Source: Microvenator marinus
GTDB taxonomy: Bacteria; Myxococcota_A; Bradymonadia; Bradymonadales; Bradymonadaceae
Length of the DNA stretch: 64,000 bases
Assembly: GCF_007993755.1 (NCBI RefSeq)
Contig: NZ_CP042467.1
Coordinates: 2,194,001-2,258,000, forward strand
Reading direction: 5' to 3'
The notes below the pieces were generated by a model. It was not told where the DNA came from and did not search any database. It saw only the letters and a list, made by a program, of their open reading frames with translations. Position numbers and translations under genes: made by a program. Below, piece by piece: positions 44,408 through 52,823 of this stretch (the stretch's first letter is position 1; every line of letters begins with the position of its first letter).

Positions 44408-45479
44408 GCTCCTCCATTGTTCTTCCAACGAGGACAGAGCCCTCGTTGACAAGTGGCAATGACAAAACCTCGCGATGAAGCCTCGACGACACCCCTAAAT
44501 CTCCGGTGCGCGAGCCCTTCAGAAGCGGTTGCTCACTCGATTGCAGGGGATAATACACTTGAGTCTCGATACCTCGCTGACTCAGTGCTGCCCGCACTTC
44601 ATCCCGCTTTGCGAGGGTAATCGTGTACTGATGCCAGTTCGACTCCGCCTTGGGTTTGGGAAGCCCGATTCCAAGCCCATCCAGGCACTCATCGTAAAAC
44701 TCGGCCACCTCACGACGCCGCGCGTTCCACCCGTCCAAATGGGGCAGTTTTGCGCGCAAAATGGCGGCCTGAAGGGCGTCCAGTCTAAAGTTGCCCCCCA
44801 CCCTGACGTGCTCGTACTTATGCGTTCCGGTACCATGCGAGCGCATGGACCGGATCTCGCGAGCGACTTCGGTCCCACACACAATTGCGCCACCATCGCC
44901 AGCCGCCCCCAAGTTCTTGGTCGGAAAGAAACTAAAGGTCGCCATATCACCGAACCCACCAGCCATGCGCCCCTCGAGCGAGGAACCGATGGCCTGGGCG
45001 GCATCCTCCACAAGCAAGAGCCCGTGTCGCTCAGCCAGGGCTCGAAGCCCCTTCCAATCCGGCAGGTCGCCAAAGAGGTCAATCGCCACCACCATTCGAG
45101 TCGCAGGTGAAATCAACCTCGCTACAGACTGCACGGAGATCTGGAAGTCGGGCCCGACATCCGCAAAAACACAGGTCGCACCAAGACGAACAACGCATTC
45201 AGCAGCTGCGAAATAGCCAAAATCTGGAAGGATGACCTCGTCTCCGGGGCCGATTCCCGCGTGCATCATGCACATCAAGAGCGCGTCGGTCCCGCTTGAG
45301 ACCCCTACAACTTCGCGGTCCTGGCCCAAGCCCAGATAGGCGGCCAGCTCAGACTCAAAAGCGCTAACCTCGGGCCCGAGAATATACTGACCGCTCTTCA
45401 GAACTCGGCGCAGTGCTTCTTCGATTTCCTCTGAAACTTCATGCGTTTGAGCAGCTATATCGACGAATGGGACCTTCAT
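44385..45479 (-). CDS. DegT/DnrJ/EryC1/StrS-family sugar aminotransferase
   Basis: A 364-residue PLP enzyme of fold type I. SSGTDALLM (61-69) is the phosphate-binding region, and Lys188 in FFPTKNLGAAGDGG is the PLP lysine. ATG 45479 is supported by GGAAGGTCAGG upstream, whereas the longer frame would start with a sequence unlike the family. Members transfer an amino group to keto-sugars of nucleotide-activated or surface glycans. No glycan operon surrounds it; the neighbours are an M23 peptidase (convergent) and a helicase (divergent). Confidence 0.93.
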   Translation of the reverse strand: MKVPFVDIAAQTHEVSEEIEEALRRVLKSGQYILGPEVSAFESELAAYLGLGQDREVVGVSSGTDALLMCMMHAGIGPGDEVILPDFGYFAAAECVVRLGATCVFADVGPDFQISVQSVARLISPATRMVVAIDLFGDLPDWKGLRALAERHGLLLVEDAAQAIGSSLEGRMAGGFGDMATFSFFPTKNLGAAGDGGAIVCGTEVAREIRSMRSHGTGTHKYEHVRVGGNFRLDALQAAILRAKLPHLDGWNARRREVAEFYDECLDGLGIGLPKPKAESNWHQYTITLAKRDEVRAALSQRGIETQVYYPLQSSEQPLLKGSRTGDLGVSSRLHREVLSLPLVNEGSVLVGRTMEELKMADVF

Positions 45480-45557
45480 CCTGACCTTCCGAAACATGGT
45501 TCGAGCTAGCGATCTCAAGACTATATCTGTTAAGGCTAGCCTCACCAAGGAGCGATG

Positions 45558-48104
45558 ATGAGTACCACAGTCACAACGTTAGCCGAGAGGTTCGACGCCC
45601 TAGAATCACGCGATAACGACACTCTATTTGACGTTTTTGTGGAGTGGGCCATCGACCGTGGACTTGAGCTCTATCCCGCTCAGGAAGAGGCCATCCTCGA
45701 GATTTTCGACGGCAATCACGTCGTTCTCAACACGCCTACGGGGTCCGGAAAGTCGCTCGTCGCACTCGCCATGCACTTCTACTCGTTCGCGCACGGAAAA
45801 CGCTCGTACTACACCTCGCCGGTCAAGGCCCTAGTGAGCGAGAAGTTCTTCGACCTATGCCAGCATTTTGGCGCGGAGAACGTTGGCATGATGACCGGAG
45901 ACGCGTCCATCAATGCAGGTGCTCCGATCATTTGCTGCACCGCAGAGATCCTAGCTTCCGCGGCTCTCTCGGACGGCGCGCTCGCTCTCATTCATCACGC
46001 CGTTTTGGACGAGTTTCACTACTATGGGGACCGAGAGCGCGGCATGGCCTGGCAGCTTCCGCTCTTGTTGATGCCTCAGACCACGTTTTTGCTGATGTCC
46101 GCGACGCTCGGCGACACGCGCGATATTATTCGCCAGCTCGAGGACCGAAGTGGGCGGCCGGTGGCTCATGTGAAGTCCAACCAGCGTCCGGTGCCGCTTG
46201 AGTTCAAATACTCTGAGACGCCACTCTTAGATACCATTGAGGAGGTCACGCGAAAGGGCCTGACGCCACTCTATATCGTCAACTTTTCGCAGCGAGAATG
46301 CGCCGATCTGGCCCAGAGCCTGATGAGCATGAACTTCTGTTCGAAGGAAGAAAAGCAGGCGATTCAAGACGAGATGGACGGCGTAAAGTTCCCGACGCCG
46401 TACGGCAAAGTGATTCGGAAATTTCTCTCGCACGGAGTCGCGATCCATCACGGTGGACTTCTGCCGAGATACAGGCTGCTCGTGGAGAAGTTGAGCCAGA
46501 TGGGGCTACTCAAGATCATTGCCGGCACGGACACGCTCGGCGTAGGCATCAACCTTCCCATCAGGACGGTGCTCTTCACCAAGCTTTGCAAGTACGACGG
46601 CCACAAGGTTCAGATCTTGAGCGTTCGCGATTTTAAACAGATTGCCGGCCGCGCGGGGCGAAAAGGCTACGATACCGAAGGTCTCGTCATCGCTCAGGCC
46701 CCGGAACACGTGATCGAGAATATCAAGATCAATCAGAAGATTTCCGAGGACCCGCGCAAGAAGAAGAAACTTCAGTTTAAGAAGCCACCCGAGCGCGGTT
46801 TTGTGCATTGGGACGAAGACACCTTCAACCGGCTCATCGAGAGCGATTCTGAGGCGCTGACATCGCGCTTTACGGTTACCCACGAGATGCTTCTCAATCT
46901 GCTCCAGCGCCCTGAAGAGAGCGAACAACCCATGGGATATCGTGCGCTTGGAGAGCTGATTGAGGCCAGTCACGAACCCATGGCTCGAAAGTCGCAACTT
47001 CGTCGAAAGGCGAAGATGATCTTCAAGTCGTTGCGGTCTGCGGGGATTCTTCAGGTCGTACCTCGGGAGGAGCGAAGGGGCTCCAAGGTTCAGCTCGCGC
47101 CGGATCTGCAGCACGATTTCTCGATTCACCACGCGCTCTCGCTCTTTTTGGTCTGGGCAGCCGAACAACTCAACCCGGAGGCGCCCGAGTTTCATCTCAC
47201 CCTGCTCAGCTTTGTGGAGGCTATCCTCGAAGACCCGCACTCGGTCCTCAATCACCAGAAGGATAAGGTGATTCGGGAAGCGATTGCGCAGATGAAGGCC
47301 GAGGGGATCGAGTACGAAGAGCGAATGGAGAAGCTCGAGAAGATTACGTACCCGCAACCCGATGCGGATGCGATTGAGGCGGGCTATCGTGAGTTTGAGC
47401 GCCTTCACCCGTGGGTTTCAGGCTTTGAGCCGAGCCCCAAATCGGTGGCTCGAGATATGGTGGAGCACTACAGCTCCTTCAATGATTACGTGAATAAGTA
47501 TGGGCTTGAGCGCTCCGAGGGCATCCTTCTTCGGCACCTCACCCAGACCTACAAAACGCTCAAACAAAACGTCCCTGATCAGTTCAAGACCGATGGTGTC
47601 TACGAAGTAACGGCCTACCTCAGGGACGTGATTGCACGCGCGGACAGCTCGCTCATTCAAGAGTGGGAAAGCATGCGCTACGCGACCGAAGAGGAGGAAG
47701 TCGAGACCGGCCCGCAGCCGCTCGACGCCGACACCAAAGCGTTCACGGCCAGGGTTCGGGCCGAGCTTCGCTCTCTGGTCCAAGAGATTGCGGCGGACAA
47801 CTTGGAAGAGGCCGTCGGGCTCGTGCGAAACACGCCGGAGCACTTCTGGACTCCAATGAAGCTTGAGCGCGCTTTGGCCGGCTTCTTCGAAGAATATGAC
47901 CATATCGTCTTCAACCACCGCGCGCGTGCCACGGATCTACTTACTTTGAGGCGAGTCGGCCCAGGCCAGTGGTCTGTGGTTCAGGTGCTAGTGGACCCAG
48001 AAGACCACAACGAGTGGTTCCTGCGCGGACATATCGACGTGCGCCCCGAGGTCTTTCCTGATCCGGAAGAACGACTCTTCGTCCTCGAGGAGATCGGGTC
48101 TTGA
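45558..48104 (+). CDS. Ski2-like DEAD/DEAH helicase with DUF3516 domain
   Basis: An 848-residue superfamily 2 helicase. Motif I is NTPTGSGKS (about 59-67), motif II is DEFH (about 150), motif III is MSATLG (about 181), and motif VI is QIAGRAGRKGYDTEG (about 361-375). The C-terminal half, with alpha-helical repeats, corresponds to DUF3516, found fused to these helicases in Actinobacteria and Myxococcota. RNA remodelling is likely, as in Ski2/Mtr4 proteins. The second of two adjacent ATGs (45558) was used because AGGAG lies 5 bases from it. Confidence 0.93.
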   Translation: MSTTVTTLAERFDALESRDNDTLFDVFVEWAIDRGLELYPAQEEAILEIFDGNHVVLNTPTGSGKSLVALAMHFYSFAHGKRSYYTSPVKALVSEKFFDLCQHFGAENVGMMTGDASINAGAPIICCTAEILASAALSDGALALIHHAVLDEFHYYGDRERGMAWQLPLLLMPQTTFLLMSATLGDTRDIIRQLEDRSGRPVAHVKSNQRPVPLEFKYSETPLLDTIEEVTRKGLTPLYIVNFSQRECADLAQSLMSMNFCSKEEKQAIQDEMDGVKFPTPYGKVIRKFLSHGVAIHHGGLLPRYRLLVEKLSQMGLLKIIAGTDTLGVGINLPIRTVLFTKLCKYDGHKVQILSVRDFKQIAGRAGRKGYDTEGLVIAQAPEHVIENIKINQKISEDPRKKKKLQFKKPPERGFVHWDEDTFNRLIESDSEALTSRFTVTHEMLLNLLQRPEESEQPMGYRALGELIEASHEPMARKSQLRRKAKMIFKSLRSAGILQVVPREERRGSKVQLAPDLQHDFSIHHALSLFLVWAAEQLNPEAPEFHLTLLSFVEAILEDPHSVLNHQKDKVIREAIAQMKAEGIEYEERMEKLEKITYPQPDADAIEAGYREFERLHPWVSGFEPSPKSVARDMVEHYSSFNDYVNKYGLERSEGILLRHLTQTYKTLKQNVPDQFKTDGVYEVTAYLRDVIARADSSLIQEWESMRYATEEEEVETGPQPLDADTKAFTARVRAELRSLVQEIAADNLEEAVGLVRNTPEHFWTPMKLERALAGFFEEYDHIVFNHRARATDLLTLRRVGPGQWSVVQVLVDPEDHNEWFLRGHIDVRPEVFPDPEERLFVLEEIGS

Positions 48105-48124
48105 GATCGAGGGGATTTTGTATT

Positions 48125-48153
48125 TTGGAAAGCTGACCAAGATCCCCTATACT
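48125..48153 (+). promoter_or_regulatory. Candidate sigma-70 promoter, near-leaderless, before the 476-residue membrane protein
   Basis: TTGGAA (48125-48130), 17-bp spacer, TATACT (48148-48153; 5/6 to consensus). The start of transcription would fall near 48160, one base before the ATG at 48161, giving a leaderless or almost leaderless mRNA; a GAGGG just before the ATG would then not be transcribed. Confidence 0.42.
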
Positions 48154-48160
48154 CGAGGGC

Positions 48161-49591
48161 ATGAAGACGCTCGCCGTAGTTTGCATTTTCGGGGTGACAG
48201 CCACACTCACCGTGCTCGCCGTGGCGTTTACGCAATGGTGGCCACCGCTACAACCACTCTGGGTAGGCATTGGGGCTATCGCGCTTCCAATGCTTTTGGC
48301 GATGGCGTTTTTAGAGCCCGAATTCCGTCAATTCAATATCGTGACCATCGCACTGAGCCTCGCAGCCAGCATGATTTTGGGCGTGGCATTGCCGGGGCTC
48401 TGGGCCAAACCCGAGGTCCGAAGTGCCGTAGCGGCTCATACGACCACTCGAAACGTGGACCTCGCGCTCGGCGACGAAAACCCTTCAGTTCAAATGGTAG
48501 CCTGCCATCAAACCTTCGCTCTCAATCTGCCCGTCATCGATGTTTTGGGACTTCTAGAGCCGCATCCAACGATCGCGGTTGAATGTCTGGGAAGAGAAGA
48601 CGCTGGAAATATCCCCGAACAAATGGTCGCTCGCTGGGGCTCAACGCTGAATTTCGGGGACTCATGTGAGCTCCTCGAGCCTATCATGAGTTTGGGCAAT
48701 GTGGACCCCAAGGCCAAAGCGATCGAGGTCCTACAATGTGGCGTGACGGCGAAGTCTGATACCGTTCGCGCCTGCTGCCTTGATAGCTTGAGCAAACTTG
48801 GCAAGCCTGAAGATTACAAGGCCTGGATTTCTAGAATGAGCTTCGACGTGGACCAGCGCGGCTGGCTTGCGGACCTCGTCTTGGCGTCTCATCTGCAAGG
48901 CGACTCTGTCCCTAAGGCCCTTATGGCAAAGACGGCCTCATCGGGTTTGAGCTCCCCTGACGTCAAAGCAGGGATTCTCTTCGCGGGATGCGAGGCCTAC
49001 CTGGGAACGGCGAAATCCGCAGGACTTGGCGGCGCTATGCGTTGGGCCATCGGGGAACACACATCGTGCATCTCCGAGCAGTCCACCCTTGAGGTGTCCC
49101 CTGCGGTTGATGAAGTTTGCAGGGAATACATCTCGAGTAAACCGTCATTGGAGGCGTTTTGCGCAGCCAATGAACAGGCGAGGTTGAGCCGAATCGCCGC
49201 GGATGAAGCGGTCGCGCAAACACAATCGTCGGAAGAACTCGGGGCCCTAGCAGGGGCAATAAACTCGGGATACAACCGCGAAGCTGCTGTGACTATCGAC
49301 GACTACCTCCACGCCGCCGACCAAATCCAACGAGGTGAAAAGCCGCGCCATTTCACGGCAACCGAACGCGAAGCCTTGAGGCGAGATGTCGCAAGGACAA
49401 GGCCAAACGTTCGAGGCAAAGAGGATATCACCTCCATTGTCTCTCAAACTCAGAAGCGGATTGCTGAATTGGAGAAGAACCCGGACCTAAAGAAGCTCAA
49501 GGAGGCTAAGACCAAGAGCGAAGTCGATAAGATCCGTCAGGGATTTATCGAAAGAGAGAAGAACGCAGGTGGGGCACCTAAGTCCCAATAA
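48161..49591 (+). CDS. Membrane protein of unknown function (476 residues)
   Basis: Three closely spaced membrane helices occupy residues 5-80 (TLAVVCIFGVTATLTVLAV, LWVGIGAIALPMLLAMAF, IVTIALSLAASMILGVALP), followed by a large soluble domain. That domain has helical pairs with many Cys in CLDSLSKLGK-like units, reminiscent of HEAT/armadillo repeats (about 95-330), and a charged, Glu/Lys-rich C-terminus (390-476) that looks coiled-coil. The gene is followed 141 bp downstream by the TadE-like operon and may belong to the same functional group. No catalytic motif is seen. Confidence 0.65.
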   Translation: MKTLAVVCIFGVTATLTVLAVAFTQWWPPLQPLWVGIGAIALPMLLAMAFLEPEFRQFNIVTIALSLAASMILGVALPGLWAKPEVRSAVAAHTTTRNVDLALGDENPSVQMVACHQTFALNLPVIDVLGLLEPHPTIAVECLGREDAGNIPEQMVARWGSTLNFGDSCELLEPIMSLGNVDPKAKAIEVLQCGVTAKSDTVRACCLDSLSKLGKPEDYKAWISRMSFDVDQRGWLADLVLASHLQGDSVPKALMAKTASSGLSSPDVKAGILFAGCEAYLGTAKSAGLGGAMRWAIGEHTSCISEQSTLEVSPAVDEVCREYISSKPSLEAFCAANEQARLSRIAADEAVAQTQSSEELGALAGAINSGYNREAAVTIDDYLHAADQIQRGEKPRHFTATEREALRRDVARTRPNVRGKEDITSIVSQTQKRIAELEKNPDLKKLKEAKTKSEVDKIRQGFIEREKNAGGAPKSQ

Positions 49592-49629
49592 TGCGAGATC
49601 TGTGACACGAACGCACACCTAATCGCAAG

Positions 49630-49647
49630 AATCATCGCTAGATGATT
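49630..49647. promoter_or_regulatory. Inverted repeat before the TadE-like operon
   Basis: AATCATC-GCTA-GATGATT is a perfect 7-bp stem with a tetraloop, 38 bp after the stop of the 476-residue protein gene and 86 bp before the TadE gene. There is no T-run, so it may be an operator or a weak terminator. Confidence 0.35.
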
Positions 49648-49732
49648 GAATTCGAGTCACTTAATGAAAATGGATCGATTTTTGCTTGGTTATAAGACCA
49701 AGAAATTTGTTGTAAAACACATAGCCCGCTGA

Positions 49733-50719
49733 ATGCGTATGCAAACCACGACTGGAAAACTCACTCGATGGCTAGGTTGGGGCGTTGCTCATAGCCTTGG
49801 AATCGCAACCATTGCGGTACTTTTTAGCTTCTTCGCCTTTGACCTGACCCGGTTCCAACTGGCCTGGAAGTCGCTTGGAAATGGATTCCAAATTGATTGG
49901 GCGTCACTTGCGCTCCACGTTGGCCTTAGCGCCTGTGCGTGGTTCCTTCTGATCATTGCTATCATGTGGGGCGTTGAGCGGCGGCGCGAATCGAAACGCA
50001 AAGTTGTCAAACTGACGCGTGGCTCGATCATGATCGAGTTCTTGATCATCTTAACCCCATTTCTATTGCTCACGAGCGGCTTGGCCCAGCTGACGATGCT
50101 CAATATCACCGGTATGCTCGCAGACCTTGCAGCATTTGAGGCGGCTCGTGTGGCGTGGGTATGGGCCCCAGAATTGGACGCAGACCGGAACGTGACGCCC
50201 TACTTGGTCAAAGACCGCGCACGCGCTACAGCCTCCATGGTCTTGGCCCCAACGGCACCCAATGATTATTATGTGGGTCGAACAACGCCTCCGGGTAGTT
50301 CCAACTACTACCGGCGCCAACGCGCGATTTTGACCGGGGCATTCCAAGCTGATGGGACCCAAGGCCCCTCGGTGTACGAATGGAGTGGAGGTCAAACAGC
50401 CTTGACTGGAGGAGGCGCTTTCGACCTCGACGTTGAAGAGGCAAGCTCCGAGAACCTCTACTTCCACCGCTCCTTTGACGAATCGTCGTTTGCGCACCGC
50501 GCAGCAAGGAAAATGACTTTTGCTGAATGGGGACTCTGGGATGATTTCGAAGTGATTCAGGGCGACCGGACAGGGGTTCGATTTACGTATCGATACAATC
50601 TGATTTTCCCATGGTTCGGCTATATCTGGGGCCAGAAGAACGAGGTCGGTATGCGCGAGGGATATTATTCTCCCATCCCTCGTGAGCACACGTTCGCAAG
50701 CCAGAGGAGTATGGAATGA
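49733..50719 (+). CDS. TadE-like protein with two extra N-terminal membrane helices
   Basis: A 328-residue protein. It has two membrane helices (about 18-40 and 62-84), a basic linker, and a third helix with pilin-like entry RGSIMIEF (Gly97, Glu102) that matches the TadE motif (G....E then hydrophobic), followed by a soluble domain of about 190 residues ending in hydrophobic-polar alternation. Canonical TadE starts near its motif, so the two preceding helices are unusual. No strong ribosome site precedes the ATG; 49739 is an alternative. The next gene overlaps its stop by ATGA (50716-50719). Confidence 0.7.
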   Translation: MRMQTTTGKLTRWLGWGVAHSLGIATIAVLFSFFAFDLTRFQLAWKSLGNGFQIDWASLALHVGLSACAWFLLIIAIMWGVERRRESKRKVVKLTRGSIMIEFLIILTPFLLLTSGLAQLTMLNITGMLADLAAFEAARVAWVWAPELDADRNVTPYLVKDRARATASMVLAPTAPNDYYVGRTTPPGSSNYYRRQRAILTGAFQADGTQGPSVYEWSGGQTALTGGGAFDLDVEEASSENLYFHRSFDESSFAHRAARKMTFAEWGLWDDFEVIQGDRTGVRFTYRYNLIFPWFGYIWGQKNEVGMREGYYSPIPREHTFASQRSME

Positions 50720-52068
50720 AAGAGCTCATCTCCCGCACGCTTGAGCGTTTCCATAAGTCGCAATCTGGTGCCGTGGCGCTTCTTTGCCTCGCTTCCTTGC
50801 TCATTCTCTTTATGTGCGCGCTCATCATGTACGACGCGAGCCTCGTGATTCGAGGTAAAACAGACGCCCATATGGCGGCTGACACAGCGGCCTATTCGCA
50901 GGCCTCCGTCGAGGCCCGTTCCATGAACATGATCGCCTTTGCTAACGTGGGTAAACGCACCATCGTCGGCATCCACAACATGTACTATTTCCAGTACCCG
51001 ATGTACCTGATTTGGTGGCTCGGTCAGTGCTCCAAATGTTGCTGTGGTTGGTATTGTGGGTGTTGGACCGAGTGCTTCAACTGTTTCGGAAACCTCATAG
51101 ACGGCTCTCCCATTATGGAGGCCATCGACTGGGCTAGTTTCCTCGGCAATGACGACCTCGAGCAAAATCTAGAAGATCTCGATACCTTCCAAGACGACTT
51201 GAGAGAGTATGCGGCGTACTGGGGTGTGGGCGAGGCCATGGTGCGTGGCGTCAGAAATGGCGCGAACATGATCACGAACTTCCCTGCCCCCGACAATAGC
51301 GAGTATGGCCCGCTACCGTTGGAGCGAGGCAACCCGTCAGAATCATGCCTGACCCCGACACCACTGGCGGATAACCCTGTCACGCTCGTGACCTTGATCG
51401 AGTGGTATGCAAACTTCCAAGATTTGAAGGACCGAAGTACCAGCAGCCCGAACATCGCGAGCGAAGGCCCTGCCGAGCGCGTTAATATAGCGTACTCGTT
51501 CCTCGCTTGCCCGCTAATGACGCCGGATGAGGGGGCTCCGTTCTTTAACGCGGCGGACTCCAATAGCAGCGAGCACATGCTTCAGCGCTCCAACTACGTC
51601 TGGTCGTACAAGCACACGCCAGATAACGACGGGATATTGCGCAATAACTACATGTTCATGTCCAAGGAATACACGCCACCTTCAAACGTCACGATGCCCA
51701 AAACGGGCATTTGGTCTATCGCTCGAAGCGAGTTCTACTTCCCGCCGAGCAACAAGCCGGACACCATCCTCTTTGACGGTGCGCACGATATGTGGATGTT
51801 CCACCCCGGTTGGTACGGAAAGATCAGGCCGACCACGCTGCCACGCGAAGAACCTCCGGTGGATCACGACGAGATGTTCGACGAATCGCTTGAGCTCGGA
51901 CGAGACATGGCTCAGGGCCAGTTCTTCATCTTCGCAGTCGATAACTTCGATTTCATGGGCTTCCAAAACGATATTCGATACATGCAGCGAAACGTCACCC
52001 CTGCAATGAAGGGCATGGTCGACAACGGTGGTGAGGATCGCCACATCACAGACGGGATGTCACGATGA
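50716..52068 (+). CDS. TadG-like pseudopilin protein with Cys-rich insert
   Basis: A 450-residue protein with N-terminal KSQSGAVALLCLASLLILF (Gly18), a TadG-type entry of pilin-like proteins that lacks the +5 Glu, then a predicted single helix and a large extracytoplasmic domain. An exceptional Cys run occupies residues 105-123 (QCSKCCCGWYCGCWTECFNC region, 8 Cys in 19 residues), likely disulfide-bonded or metal-binding. The rest is soluble with aromatic-rich loops. Its start and end overlap the neighbouring genes by ATGA, indicating stoichiometric coupling. Confidence 0.68.
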   Translation: MKELISRTLERFHKSQSGAVALLCLASLLILFMCALIMYDASLVIRGKTDAHMAADTAAYSQASVEARSMNMIAFANVGKRTIVGIHNMYYFQYPMYLIWWLGQCSKCCCGWYCGCWTECFNCFGNLIDGSPIMEAIDWASFLGNDDLEQNLEDLDTFQDDLREYAAYWGVGEAMVRGVRNGANMITNFPAPDNSEYGPLPLERGNPSESCLTPTPLADNPVTLVTLIEWYANFQDLKDRSTSSPNIASEGPAERVNIAYSFLACPLMTPDEGAPFFNAADSNSSEHMLQRSNYVWSYKHTPDNDGILRNNYMFMSKEYTPPSNVTMPKTGIWSIARSEFYFPPSNKPDTILFDGAHDMWMFHPGWYGKIRPTTLPREEPPVDHDEMFDESLELGRDMAQGQFFIFAVDNFDFMGFQNDIRYMQRNVTPAMKGMVDNGGEDRHITDGMSR

Positions 52069-52823
52069 TTCAAAAGATTAGATATTGGATTCGAAACGAA
52101 GATGGCGTGGCCATGACCGAGTTTGTGATCACGCTCCCAGTCTTCATCTTGATCTTCACCGGGATCGTGAACCTGCACAAACTCGAGTGGAACAATAACC
52201 GCGTGAAATACCTGGCAGCCACCGAGATGTGGGACAATGCCATGGCGATTCACGACACCAACCTGATCGGCATGCTGCCGTTTGAGCATTCGTTCCCGAT
52301 GTATTCCGCTGCAATGGAACTCAGCGAAATTGGCTCTCATCAAAGTCCACAAGGTGACATTCAAGCTATGCAAATCGCATTTGGACTCTTCGATGGCTCC
52401 AAAGGCGAAGCCGAAGCAGCAGGCGGATTTGCTGATGGCGGTTCTACCGCTTACGAATACGGCTCCGATTTCTCAGAAGACATGACCAAAGACACCGGGA
52501 TTAACCCACTCAGCTTCTCGGGCAAGACGGCAATGATGGCGTTCAATGTGGCCGTACCGTTCACGTACATGGGCACCAGACACGCCTCGGCACTCGGTAC
52601 CCGATACGGAATCGTAACCGGTGAAAACTCAAGAACCGTGAGCATTCCGGGACACACAGGCAATTTCAACTACGGATACGATGTCCTCGTATCCCCAACC
52701 TCAGTACCTGGCGGATTCCTCAACGAACTCATCGTCGTGGGTCACTCAAGGCTGGCCGCTGAGGATTCACCCTGTCTCAGCTCGGTGCTGAAGATCAGCA
52801 ATGACGGAGATTACGATTGTTAG
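52065..52823 (+). CDS. TadE/pseudopilin-like protein
   Basis: A 252-residue protein with a TadE-type N-terminus: NEDGVAMTEFVITLPVFILIF (Gly14, Glu19), followed by a helix and a soluble C-terminal domain of about 210 residues. The G/E pair matches prepilin processing and assembly signals. The start overlaps the previous stop (ATGA). The next gene begins 7 bases before its stop. It should be a minor pilin-like component or a periplasmic assembly factor. Confidence 0.72.
   Translation: MIQKIRYWIRNEDGVAMTEFVITLPVFILIFTGIVNLHKLEWNNNRVKYLAATEMWDNAMAIHDTNLIGMLPFEHSFPMYSAAMELSEIGSHQSPQGDIQAMQIAFGLFDGSKGEAEAAGGFADGGSTAYEYGSDFSEDMTKDTGINPLSFSGKTAMMAFNVAVPFTYMGTRHASALGTRYGIVTGENSRTVSIPGHTGNFNYGYDVLVSPTSVPGGFLNELIVVGHSRLAAEDSPCLSSVLKISNDGDYDC

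Noticed and set aside
46506-47408. 300-residue minus-strand frame
   Set aside because: It is the shadow of the DUF3516 helicase gene, which carries all helicase motifs on the plus strand.
49733-52823. Complete Tad pilus locus
   Set aside because: Only TadE/TadG-like proteins are present; no ATPase, platform, secretin or prepilin peptidase was found in the window.
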